40,953 nucleotides of DNA, from positions 1 to 40,953 of the forward strand of contig JAKBMM010000025.1 of assembly GCA_021831565.1 (NCBI GenBank), read 5' to 3'. The position numbers and the translations under genes are program-made. Each line of letters starts with the position of its first letter. The first letter of the stretch is position 1. This DNA comes from Planctomycetota bacterium (lineage in GTDB: Bacteria; Planctomycetota; Phycisphaerae; WQYP01). Below the pieces are notes generated by a model, which searched no databases, was not told where the DNA came from, and was given only the letters and a program-made list of their open reading frames with translations. Positions 10,229 to 17,469 of the stretch are shown here, one piece after another.

Positions 10229-10258
10229 CATCGGTAAAAGTTGAGCTTAGCTGTGGCC

Positions 10259-13099
10259 ATGGACACACCCGTCACACTCCCTGTCCTGCCGAATGTGGTG
10301 GTTGACCGCCACTCGTCGTCCGCGGTCAAAATCACCCTCTTCCGCTCTTTATTCCGCGGACGGGACGATGTCTACCCGCGCCGATTTGAGAGCCGCAGGA
10401 CCGGCAAAGCCGGCTATTCGCCGGTCTGCGCCAAGGAGTGGGTGCGGGGCATCTGTGAAAAACCAAAAATCAAATGTGCCGACTGCCCGCATCGACGGTT
10501 TCTCCCTATCACCGACGACGTGATTCGCCGGCATCTGACCGGCCAGGATGACCGACAACGTGATTTCGTCATGGGCGTTTATCCGATGCTCCTGGATGAA
10601 ACCTGTTTCTTTCTGGCCGCCGATTTTGACAAGACCGCCTGGCGGGATGATGCCGGAGCATTCCTGGAAACGTGCCGCCAACTGGATCTGCCGGCGGCGT
10701 TGGAGCGATCGCGCTCCGGAAAGGGCGGTCACATTTGGCTTTTTTTCGAGGAGCCTGTTCCGGCCGCCCTGGCGCGCAAACTTGGCGCGCACGTTCTGAC
10801 GCAAACCATGGCCCGCCGCCCGGACATCGGCCTGGATTCATACGACCGCTTCTTTCCCAGTCAAGACACGCTGCCGCAAGGCGGGTTCGGAAATTTGATC
10901 GCCCTGCCGCTGCAGAAACGGCCGCGCGCCGCGGGGAATAGCGTTTTCCTGGACGAGAATCTTAATCCATTTCTGGATCAATGGAGGTTTTTGTCTTCCC
11001 TCCACAAAATTAGCCGCGGTGCGATTGAAGAAATTGTCCGGACCGCCGAAGCGAAGGACCAAGTCGTCGGGGTTCGTTTGGCCGTTGCCCAAGACGAAGA
11101 TGAGCATGCGCCGTGGACCGCTCCGCCGTCTCGGCGCCGGAAGGATGCCGCCATCACCGGCCCGTTACCGAAGACCCTGGAACTCGTCCTGGGCAATGAG
11201 ATATACATTGCCAGGGAGGGGCTGCCGCCCGCCCTGCGCAATAAATTGATCCGCCTGGCGGCGTTCCAGAACCCGGATTTTTACAAGGCCCAGGCGATGC
11301 GCCTTGCGACGTATGGAAAGCCCCGTGTCATCGCCTGCGCGGAGGATCATCCCAAACATATCGGCCTGCCGCGCGGCTGCCGGGAGGAGCTCCTTGAAAT
11401 TCTGTCGGATCTTAAAATCGCGCCGGTGATCCGTGATGAGCGTACTACAGGCCGACCTTTGAGCGCTACCTTCCAGGGCGAACTGCGCCCCGAACAGCGC
11501 CGCGCCGCCCAAGCCATGCTGTCCCACGAAATGGGTGTGCTCGCGGCCACCACCGCTTTCGGCAAAACCGTCATTGCCGCATGGCTGATCGCCCAGCGCG
11601 GCGTCAATACGCTGGTGTTGGTGCATCGACGGCAGTTGCAGGAGCAATGGATCGCGCGCCTTTGCATGTTCCTGGGCCTGCCGCCGGGTGATATCGGCCG
11701 GATCGGCGGCGGACGATGCAAGCCCACGGGGCTTCTTGATGTGGCGATCATTCAGAGTCTGGTGCGCCAAGGGGTCGTGGATGATCTAGTAGGCAATTAT
11801 GGACACGTCATTGTGGATGAATGCCACCACTTATCGTCCCGTAGTTTTGAATTGGTCGCGCGTCAATTCAAGGCAAAGTTCGTCGCCGGTCTGTCCGCGA
11901 CGGTGACGCGCCAGGACGGTCATCATCCAATCATCTTTATGCAGTGCGGCCCCGTGCGCCATCGGGTGAACCATAAACAGCAGGCGGCCGCTCGTCCATT
12001 TCGGCACACGGTGATCGTTCGTCCGACGGACTTTCGGCCGCTGCGGCCGGCCAACCCCGATGTGCGGATGCAATTCCATGATTTATACGACGAATTAATC
12101 GCTGATGAAGACCGCAACCGCTCGCTATGCGCGGATGTGATCCAATCGCTTCGCGAGGGACGATCCCCGCTGGTATTGACCGAGCGGAACGACCATCTTG
12201 CGGCGCTCGCGCTCCGATTGACGCCGGAGGCGCGACACCTGATCGTGCTCCGCGGCGGAATGAGTAAAAAACAATTGGCGGCCATCCATGCCCGCCTGGC
12301 CGCCATTGACGCGGGGGAAACGCGCGTGCTTCTGGCCACCGGCCGCTATGTGGGTGAAGGCTTTGACGATGCGCGTCTGGATACGCTCTTTCTCACTTTG
12401 CCGGTTTCCTGGCGCGGAACCATTGCCCAGTACGTCGGCCGATTGCATCGTTTATACGACGGCAAGCGCGAGGTGCGCGTATTCGACTATGCCGATCTGA
12501 ACGTTCCGATGCTTGCACGCATGTTTGACCGCCGGTGTACAAGTTATGAGACCATCGGTTACACGATTCAGCTTCCGGGCAGCGCCGTACCGGGTTGGCC
12601 CGCCGACGTGCCATTGCCGGTCGATCCCCAGTGGAAGAACCGCTACGCCGCCGGCGTGCGCCGGCTGGTGCGCGACGGCGTCGATTCGCCGCTGGCGAAT
12701 TTGTTCGTCCACGTCGCCACAACGCCCCCACCGGATGCCCAGGGCGCCGCCCGCGCCCGCAGCGCCAGCGAAACCTTTCTCTACCGCCGGCTGGAAACCC
12801 TGGCCGCAACCGCCGGCAGGTTTCGTTTGAATGTGGAATTGCCGATTCCATTCGACGGCCGGGGCCGGATGGAAGTGGACCTGCTTTGCACCGGCGCACG
12901 TCTTGCGATCGAGCTGGATGGCGGCCAGCACTTGGGCGATGCCGACGCCTACCGCCGCGATCGCCGCAAGGATGCCCTGCTTCAAGAAAACGGCTACCTG
13001 GTTCTGCGCTTCCTCGCCGATGACGTTGGCATGCACTTGGACCAAGTTCTGGACACGATCCTGCGAACTTTGGCGCATCAGGAGCATAGACAGCCGTGA
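10259..13099 (+). CDS. TOTE conflict-system-type primase-helicase-nuclease fusion
   Basis: A 946-residue three-module protein. Residues about 25-300 form an archaeo-eukaryotic-type primase domain. It has a Cys cluster (Cys57, 66, 73, 76), a DxD metal pair (Asp122, Asp124 in AADFDK), the basic/His strand SGKGGHIWLFF (His158) and a third acidic motif LDSYDRFFP, followed by GGFGNLIALPLQ. Residues about 405-740 are a superfamily 2 helicase: Walker A TTAFGKTV (near 431-438), DECH (520-523), SAT (546-548) and QYVGRLHR. The C-terminal 110 residues are a DUF559/Vsr-like nuclease (ELDGGQH at 885-891, then VLRF). The combination matches the TOTE conflict-system primase family, proposed to act against invading elements. 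The role is inferred from the family. TTG at 10241 and GTG at 10253 are alternative starts; none has a clear ribosome site. Confidence 0.88.
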   Translation: MDTPVTLPVLPNVVVDRHSSSAVKITLFRSLFRGRDDVYPRRFESRRTGKAGYSPVCAKEWVRGICEKPKIKCADCPHRRFLPITDDVIRRHLTGQDDRQRDFVMGVYPMLLDETCFFLAADFDKTAWRDDAGAFLETCRQLDLPAALERSRSGKGGHIWLFFEEPVPAALARKLGAHVLTQTMARRPDIGLDSYDRFFPSQDTLPQGGFGNLIALPLQKRPRAAGNSVFLDENLNPFLDQWRFLSSLHKISRGAIEEIVRTAEAKDQVVGVRLAVAQDEDEHAPWTAPPSRRRKDAAITGPLPKTLELVLGNEIYIAREGLPPALRNKLIRLAAFQNPDFYKAQAMRLATYGKPRVIACAEDHPKHIGLPRGCREELLEILSDLKIAPVIRDERTTGRPLSATFQGELRPEQRRAAQAMLSHEMGVLAATTAFGKTVIAAWLIAQRGVNTLVLVHRRQLQEQWIARLCMFLGLPPGDIGRIGGGRCKPTGLLDVAIIQSLVRQGVVDDLVGNYGHVIVDECHHLSSRSFELVARQFKAKFVAGLSATVTRQDGHHPIIFMQCGPVRHRVNHKQQAAARPFRHTVIVRPTDFRPLRPANPDVRMQFHDLYDELIADEDRNRSLCADVIQSLREGRSPLVLTERNDHLAALALRLTPEARHLIVLRGGMSKKQLAAIHARLAAIDAGETRVLLATGRYVGEGFDDARLDTLFLTLPVSWRGTIAQYVGRLHRLYDGKREVRVFDYADLNVPMLARMFDRRCTSYETIGYTIQLPGSAVPGWPADVPLPVDPQWKNRYAAGVRRLVRDGVDSPLANLFVHVATTPPPDAQGAARARSASETFLYRRLETLAATAGRFRLNVELPIPFDGRGRMEVDLLCTGARLAIELDGGQHLGDADAYRRDRRKDALLQENGYLVLRFLADDVGMHLDQVLDTILRTLAHQEHRQP

Positions 13100-13116
13100 C
13101 GAATCACTTTTTTTTT
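13096..13116 (+). terminator. Weak intrinsic terminator after the primase-helicase-nuclease gene
   Basis: A 4-bp stem (GTGA/TCAC with a CGAA loop) overlaps the stop codon and is followed directly by nine T residues (13108-13116). The stem is very short, so termination may be inefficient. It lies in the 136-bp convergent gap before the AraC gene. Confidence 0.35.
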
Positions 13117-13235
13117 CGCACCTTAACCCCATTTCCATAGCCCGGTTTGGCTGCCAAAACAGGCAGTTGCGCAAGACGGCCGTCGCCTGGCGGGCCTGGC
13201 GCGGATGCGGCGCGAGAGAGTACACTTTGGTCATT

Positions 13236-14153
13236 TCAGATCCGCCGCCGCAATTGCACGAATTTTTGTGGCGAAACACCATAGATGCGGCGAAACGTTC
13301 GCGAAAACTGGAAGGGATCGTCGAAACCTATGGCGCCGGCAACCTGCTTGACCAGCGCACCGGGCATTTGCAACCGCTGGGCGGCGTCGCACATTTTTAA
13401 TCGGATTAAATATCGGTAGGGACTTTGATGATCGTAGCGACTAAACAGACGGCAAAGGTATGCCGGATCAATGTGGCATCGCGCCGCGACTTCCGATAGT
13501 TTCCGCATTTCGCCGTAGTGGGTTTCCAGGTAATGCCGACAGCGCTGATAGGTCGCAAAGACCGGTGTTGCGGTGGCTCCCTGGGAAACGGCGCTTTCGG
13601 CGATGCGCAGAAGCATCTGCTCTACAATCGCGGCGCAAATGGCCCTGCTGAAACGAGATTGGCGCAGACCCGCACTGATAAGGTCTTCGAAAAGTTGCTG
13701 AATCTGGTTGGGCAAGGAATATGGCACTATCCGGCCGCGTTCGAGCCCCGAAGCTTTCAGTAATTGGCGCCCCCGCCGCCCCAGGAAATCCACAAAATAT
13801 TTCATCAGGGGTCGATCGGGAAAGCTGCGAATATCGTGCGGCATGCCCGGCCCGTAAGCGAATACCGCGCCCGGAGTCAAAGGACGGCGACGGTTCCGCA
13901 GCGTAAGCCATCCTCTGCCCTCCGCCACGAATTCGATGGAATAGTAAGGGAAGTCGGATCGATGAATCCGATAATCCGGCGCGCAGTATTCGCATCCGCC
14001 GCATACAATAATCAGTGGATCACGCCCGCCCGCGGGGCCGAGATAAAACCGCCGCGCTTTGGAAATTTGAGTGGAAAAGAATTTTGGCTCACGCAAGGCG
14101 CCGGGGGCGCTATCTTTGGCCGCTTCTGGAAATTGGGAAACGCGCCGCGGCAT
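13236..14153 (-). CDS. AraC family transcriptional regulator (left border of the sugar locus)
   Basis: A 305-residue regulator with an N-terminal cupin-like sensing domain (residues about 60-140, including YYSIEFVAEGRGWLTL and PGAVFAYGPGMPHDI) and a C-terminal double helix-turn-helix (about 205-302). The DNA-binding part has the classic IDPAYLCRLFSRYDHQSPYRYLI and IGFDDPFQFSRTFRRIYGVSPQKF signatures. The ATG at 14153 has AAGGTG upstream. It is divergent from the GDP-mannose 3,5-epimerase gene with a 111-bp shared control region. That region contains a 12-bp direct repeat with 21-bp spacing, typical of AraC-family half-sites, so it probably controls the plus-strand operon in response to a sugar (inference). 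Confidence 0.92.
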   Translation of the reverse strand: MPRRVSQFPEAAKDSAPGALREPKFFSTQISKARRFYLGPAGGRDPLIIVCGGCEYCAPDYRIHRSDFPYYSIEFVAEGRGWLTLRNRRRPLTPGAVFAYGPGMPHDIRSFPDRPLMKYFVDFLGRRGRQLLKASGLERGRIVPYSLPNQIQQLFEDLISAGLRQSRFSRAICAAIVEQMLLRIAESAVSQGATATPVFATYQRCRHYLETHYGEMRKLSEVAARCHIDPAYLCRLFSRYDHQSPYRYLIRLKMCDAAQRLQMPGALVKQVAGAIGFDDPFQFSRTFRRIYGVSPQKFVQLRRRI

Positions 14154-14176
14154 GGGGGAACACCTTGCAAAAACAA

Positions 14177-14209
14177 GTCAATATTTGCCATGCATTGGTC
14201 AAAGTTAGC
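14177..14209. promoter_or_regulatory. Candidate AraC operator: direct repeat GTCAAwrTTwGC with 21-bp offset
   Basis: GTCAATATTTGC (14177-14188) and GTCAAAGTTAGC (14198-14209) match at 9 of 12 positions and are offset by 21 bp, two turns of the helix. This is the geometry used by AraC-type dimers. The pair sits in the divergent gap between the AraC gene (13236-14153) and the epimerase gene. A separate inverted repeat TTCGC-AA-GCGAA lies at 14224-14235. Confidence 0.5.
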
Positions 14210-14264
14210 TATGGTGTTTACGATTCGCAAGCGAAATACTCTAAGGAGAGGATATCGGTAAGCG

Positions 14265-15389
14265 ATGGCGGGCGGGCGCATGGGGCGCGCCGGGCCGGCA
14301 GGTTCTTATGGAGTTTCGATGATGGGCGGACAACGGCCGGCGGCGGCAAGCAGCGGTTGGGCCACAGCAAAAACCTCGGGAGTGAAGCCGGAGGATTTGA
14401 TTGTCATAACGGGCGCGGGCGGATTTATCGGCGGGGCGCTGGTGCGCTACTTTCGGGAACAGGGCTTTGGGCGTATCCGGGCGGTGGACAAAAAACCTTT
14501 GCCCGAGTGGTATCAGCGAACGGCTGGGGTGGAAAATCTGTGCCTGGACGTAAGCCGCGCGGCCAATTGCCGGCAAGCCTGCCAGGACGCGGTGGAGGTC
14601 TACAATCTCGCGGCGGACATGGGCGGCATGGGTTTTATCGAACGATTCCGCGTGGAATGCCTCCGCAGCATTCTGATCAATACCCACATGATTGAAGCGG
14701 CCTACCAGGCTGGCGCCCAGCGCTACTTTTTCTCCTCGTCGGCGTGCGCTTACAACATTACCCTGCAGAAGGACCCGCGGGGGCGGGCGCTGAAGGAATC
14801 CGACGCTTATCCCGCCCTGGCGGAACGCGGGTACGGCTGGGAAAAGCTCATGTCCGAGATATTCTGCCAGGAATATTGGGCGGAACGCGGGCTTCGGACC
14901 GCCATCGCCCGTTTTCACAACGTATACGGCCCCTTGGGCACCTGGGATGGCGGGCGGGAAAAAGCGCCGGCCGCCCTGTGTCGCAAGGTCATCGAAGCCA
15001 AAGACAAGGGATATGACTCCATAGAGATCTGGGGCGACGGCAGCCAAACTCGTAGCTTCATGTACATAGATGACTGTCTAAAAGGAATCGACGGCATCAT
15101 GCACGGCGCGGAACTGATCGCCACGCCGGTCAATCTTGGTTCGAGCCAGCTGGTAACCATCAACGAATTGGCTCGCCTGGTGGAAGAAATCGCCGGTGTT
15201 TCCCTGCGGCACAAGTATGACCGGAGTGCTCCGCAGGGCGTTGGAGGGCGCAATTCCGATAACACGTTCATCAAAAAAGTACTTGGTTGGGAGCCGGATA
15301 CGCCGCTGCGCGAGGGGCTGGCCAAAACCTACACCTGGATCGAGCAGCAGTACCAGCAGCGCCGGGCCGGTCGGCGAACCGTGGAATGA
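14265..15389 (+). CDS. GDP-mannose 3,5-epimerase
   Basis: A 374-residue extended SDR enzyme that epimerises GDP-D-mannose at C3 and C5, giving GDP-L-galactose (and GDP-L-gulose). The NAD site is GAGGFIGG (50-57). Key residues line up with plant GME: Cys161 in SSSACAY (plant Cys145), Tyr190 and Lys194 in YGWEK (Tyr174, Lys178) and Lys233 in GGREKAPAALCRK (Lys217). The GME-specific segments LAADMGGMGFI, FHNVYGPLGTW and WGDGSQTRSF are also present. The first about 40 residues are low in conservation and may be mis-started. A purine-rich AAGGAGAGG lies about 14 nt before the ATG at 14265, further than usual, and later starts (ATG 14280, 14319) are possible. It is the first gene of the plus-strand operon running to 21591. 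Confidence 0.9.
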   Translation: MAGGRMGRAGPAGSYGVSMMGGQRPAAASSGWATAKTSGVKPEDLIVITGAGGFIGGALVRYFREQGFGRIRAVDKKPLPEWYQRTAGVENLCLDVSRAANCRQACQDAVEVYNLAADMGGMGFIERFRVECLRSILINTHMIEAAYQAGAQRYFFSSSACAYNITLQKDPRGRALKESDAYPALAERGYGWEKLMSEIFCQEYWAERGLRTAIARFHNVYGPLGTWDGGREKAPAALCRKVIEAKDKGYDSIEIWGDGSQTRSFMYIDDCLKGIDGIMHGAELIATPVNLGSSQLVTINELARLVEEIAGVSLRHKYDRSAPQGVGGRNSDNTFIKKVLGWEPDTPLREGLAKTYTWIEQQYQQRRAGRRTVE

Positions 15390-15423
15390 ACTTGGCGCGG
15401 AAATGGCGTTGGGTTGGTCAAAT

Positions 15424-16212
15424 ATGGATCGTGAGTCATCCAGCGGCGAAATCCCCTACCGCATGGCGCTGGCGGGCGGCTGGATCGATCAGCCTTTTGT
15501 TTCGCGTCTGAACCCCGCGCCACCGGGCGCCATGGTGGTAGTGTCGCTGCAACCGACGGATGCGTTCATGGAACGGGCCGGCATGGCGACCGGAACGCGG
15601 AAAGTCGCCCGGAGGTTGTGGAACGGAAAATTGCCGATGCGCAACCGGTGGGAATTGGTGCGGGAACTTTATGCCGCGGAAAACCAGGGCGGCGCCGAAC
15701 CTTCCGGTTCGCAGGACATGATCGGTTTGATCTATCCGGGTGTGAACCGCCTGGATTATGACGCCGCCCACGAAGGCGGTGTTTTCCCCCGGCACATCGA
15801 GTCCAATCAAGATCCGGAAATAGCGTCATGGATTGAAAAAGTGGTGCATCTATTGCCCGTTGGACCGCGCCCCGCAGGGTACCATCCGCTCGGCATAAAA
15901 AATCTTCAGCCGCAGTGGATCCGGCGGTTGGGGCAAACGGGCCGGGACTGTTACGAAGCGATCATCCACCGGAACCCGCAGGCCTTGGGCGCGTCTATGA
16001 ACGAGTGTATGAAATGTTGGGAAAAACTTCTGCCCGGCACGGTGCGCCACCCCACCATCCATCAGGACCTGGTGGGATTGCTGCGGAAGTATCAAAGCTC
16101 TTATCCGGGCGCCATGTATTCTGGCTGCGGCGGCGGCTATCTGTATATCGTTTCCGAAACGCCGATCTCCGGTACATGGAATATCCGGGTGCGCACCGCG
16201 GAGGAATGGTGA
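15424..16212 (+). CDS. GHMP-kinase-like protein with degenerate ATP motif
   Basis: A 262-residue protein of unknown function. Residues 10-24 (EIPYRMALAGGWIDQ) resemble GHMP sugar-kinase motif 1 (P.RI.LAGGWTD.P), as in L-fucokinase and HddA. SGSQDMIGLIYPG (94-106, with Asp98 in the QD pair) resembles the catalytic GG.QDQ region, and GAMYSGCGGGYLY (229-241) resembles motif 3 (GAKLTGAGGGG). Motif 2, normally GLGSSS, is replaced by GMATGTR (53-59), so ATP binding may be altered or lost. It lies 34 nt after the epimerase and ends 2 nt before a nucleotidylyltransferase, an arrangement like sugar kinase/guanylyltransferase pairs. Start choice is uncertain: ATG 15403 is also in frame. The GHMP relation is my pattern match, not a proven family assignment. 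Confidence 0.72.
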   Translation: MDRESSSGEIPYRMALAGGWIDQPFVSRLNPAPPGAMVVVSLQPTDAFMERAGMATGTRKVARRLWNGKLPMRNRWELVRELYAAENQGGAEPSGSQDMIGLIYPGVNRLDYDAAHEGGVFPRHIESNQDPEIASWIEKVVHLLPVGPRPAGYHPLGIKNLQPQWIRRLGQTGRDCYEAIIHRNPQALGASMNECMKCWEKLLPGTVRHPTIHQDLVGLLRKYQSSYPGAMYSGCGGGYLYIVSETPISGTWNIRVRTAEEW

Positions 16213-16214
16213 TC

Positions 16215-17027
16215 ATGCGATATGTGGCCGTTTGCGGCGATTTTGATGATTTGCGTTCCCGGCACATGCGCTTCCTCCAGGAAGCCGCAAAACTCGGCGC
16301 TGTTTACGTGCGGCTTTGGTCCGATCAACTCTGCCGCATCCGGAAAAACCGTACGCCGAAATTTGCGCAGCAAGAACGGTTGTACTTTGTGCGGGCTCTA
16401 CGCTACGTACGCAAAGCGACCGTGGCGGACGGTCCTGTGGATCACGACTCCCTGTCCGATATGAAACCGCGGCCGGACATCTGGGTGGTGGATCAAGCCG
16501 GCGATAACGCCGCCCGGCGAAAGTTCTGTCGAACCCATGGCTTGGATTATCAAGTCATCGCCGATGAACAACTCCAGGGATTTCCCTGGCCGGCGCCGGA
16601 GGACTGCTCTTGGGTTCGATCGAAAGTAATCGTGACCGGTTGCTACGACTGGCTGCATACCGGCCATATCCGGTTTTTCGAGGAAGCCGCCAAGTATGGC
16701 GAATTATACGTGGTCGTCGGTCATGACCGGAATATTCAGCGGCTCAAAGGTCCGGGCCATCCCCTGCTGCCGCAGGAGGAACGCGGATACCTCGTGCAGT
16801 CCATCCGCCATGTGCGGCGGACGTTGATATCATCCGGCGCCGGCTGGCTGGACGCGGAACCGGAAATCAAACAGATACAACCTGATATATATATTGTTAA
16901 TGAAGACGGCGATCAACCGTCTAAACGCGATTACTGCCGGCAAAACGGCATCCGCTATCTGGTGCTGCGGCGGCGGCCCAGGCCGGGGCTTCCCCGGCGC
17001 CAGAGCACCGCTTTGCGCGGCTTTTAA
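16215..17027 (+). CDS. Tandem nucleotidylyltransferase (one degenerate, one intact domain)
   Basis: A 270-residue protein made of two cytidylyltransferase-like domains. The second (about 136-255) has the intact signature GCYDWLHTGHIRFFEEAAKYGELYVVVGHD with the HxGH motif at 148-151, and a QEERGYLVQSIRHVRR segment in place of the ISSTxIR region. The first (1-110) repeats the same plan (GDFDDLRSRHMRFLQEAAKLGAVYV and QQERLYFVRALRYVRK) but has lost HxGH, so it is probably structural. Such enzymes couple NTP to a sugar phosphate or alcohol phosphate; the substrate is not evident. The ATG at 16215 is chosen because GAGG stands 10 nt upstream. An ATG at 16206 would overlap the previous stop but has no properly spaced site. 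Confidence 0.85.
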   Translation: MRYVAVCGDFDDLRSRHMRFLQEAAKLGAVYVRLWSDQLCRIRKNRTPKFAQQERLYFVRALRYVRKATVADGPVDHDSLSDMKPRPDIWVVDQAGDNAARRKFCRTHGLDYQVIADEQLQGFPWPAPEDCSWVRSKVIVTGCYDWLHTGHIRFFEEAAKYGELYVVVGHDRNIQRLKGPGHPLLPQEERGYLVQSIRHVRRTLISSGAGWLDAEPEIKQIQPDIYIVNEDGDQPSKRDYCRQNGIRYLVLRRRPRPGLPRRQSTALRGF

Positions 17028-17111
17028 TCGTGACTTTTACTGAAAGATTACGGACTTGGATCCGTTCGACCGGGGCGAGCTCCCCGCGAAGCCCGTGCAA
17101 CAGGAGCGCTG

Positions 17112-17450
17112 ATGAAAAGATACGGCATGGTGATCGGAGCCAACGATGAAAAAATTATGGAATACAAGCGTCTGCACGCGGCGGTCTGGCCCGGTGTTTT
17201 GAAGACCATCCACGACTGCCACATCCGCAACTACTCGATCTTTCTGCGGCGGTTGCCGGACGGAAAGCGTTACCTGTTCAGTTACTTTGAGTATCATGGG
17301 CGGGACTTCGCCGCGGACATGGTCCGAATGGCCGCCGATCCTCTCACGCAGAAGTGGTGGAACCTCTGCAAGCCCTGTCAAACCCCTTTATCCGATCGGG
17401 CTGAAAATGAATGGTGGGCCAATATGGAAGAGGTTTTCCATCAGGACTGA
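17112..17450 (+). CDS. L-rhamnose/L-fucose mutarotase family protein
   Basis: A 112-residue protein of the RhaM family (PF05336), which interconverts alpha and beta anomers of L-rhamnose or related 6-deoxy sugars. YKRLHAAVWPGV places the catalytic-type His at residue 22, as in E. coli RhaM. RNYSIFLRR, LFSYFEYHG and the C-terminal DPLTQKWW segment complete the ferredoxin-like dimer fold. Length is typical (about 104-115). AGGAG lies 7 nt before the ATG. The position between a nucleotidylyltransferase and two fucosidase-family genes suggests L-fucose or L-galactose as substrate instead of rhamnose (inference). Confidence 0.9.
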   Translation: MKRYGMVIGANDEKIMEYKRLHAAVWPGVLKTIHDCHIRNYSIFLRRLPDGKRYLFSYFEYHGRDFAADMVRMAADPLTQKWWNLCKPCQTPLSDRAENEWWANMEEVFHQD

Positions 17451-17469
17451 ATCAAGGAAGTCGTGCCCC

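Noticed and set aside
15196-15423. N-terminal extension of the GHMP-like frame into the epimerase gene
   Set aside because: It overlaps the epimerase coding sequence in another frame. Family-like sequence begins only after 15424.
15915-16214. N-terminal extension of the nucleotidylyltransferase frame
   Set aside because: It overlaps the GHMP-like gene. The well-spaced GAGG supports the start at 16215.
17061-17090. CGGGG/CCCCG hairpin before the mutarotase gene as a terminator
   Set aside because: No T-run follows and the genes on both sides appear to be in one operon.
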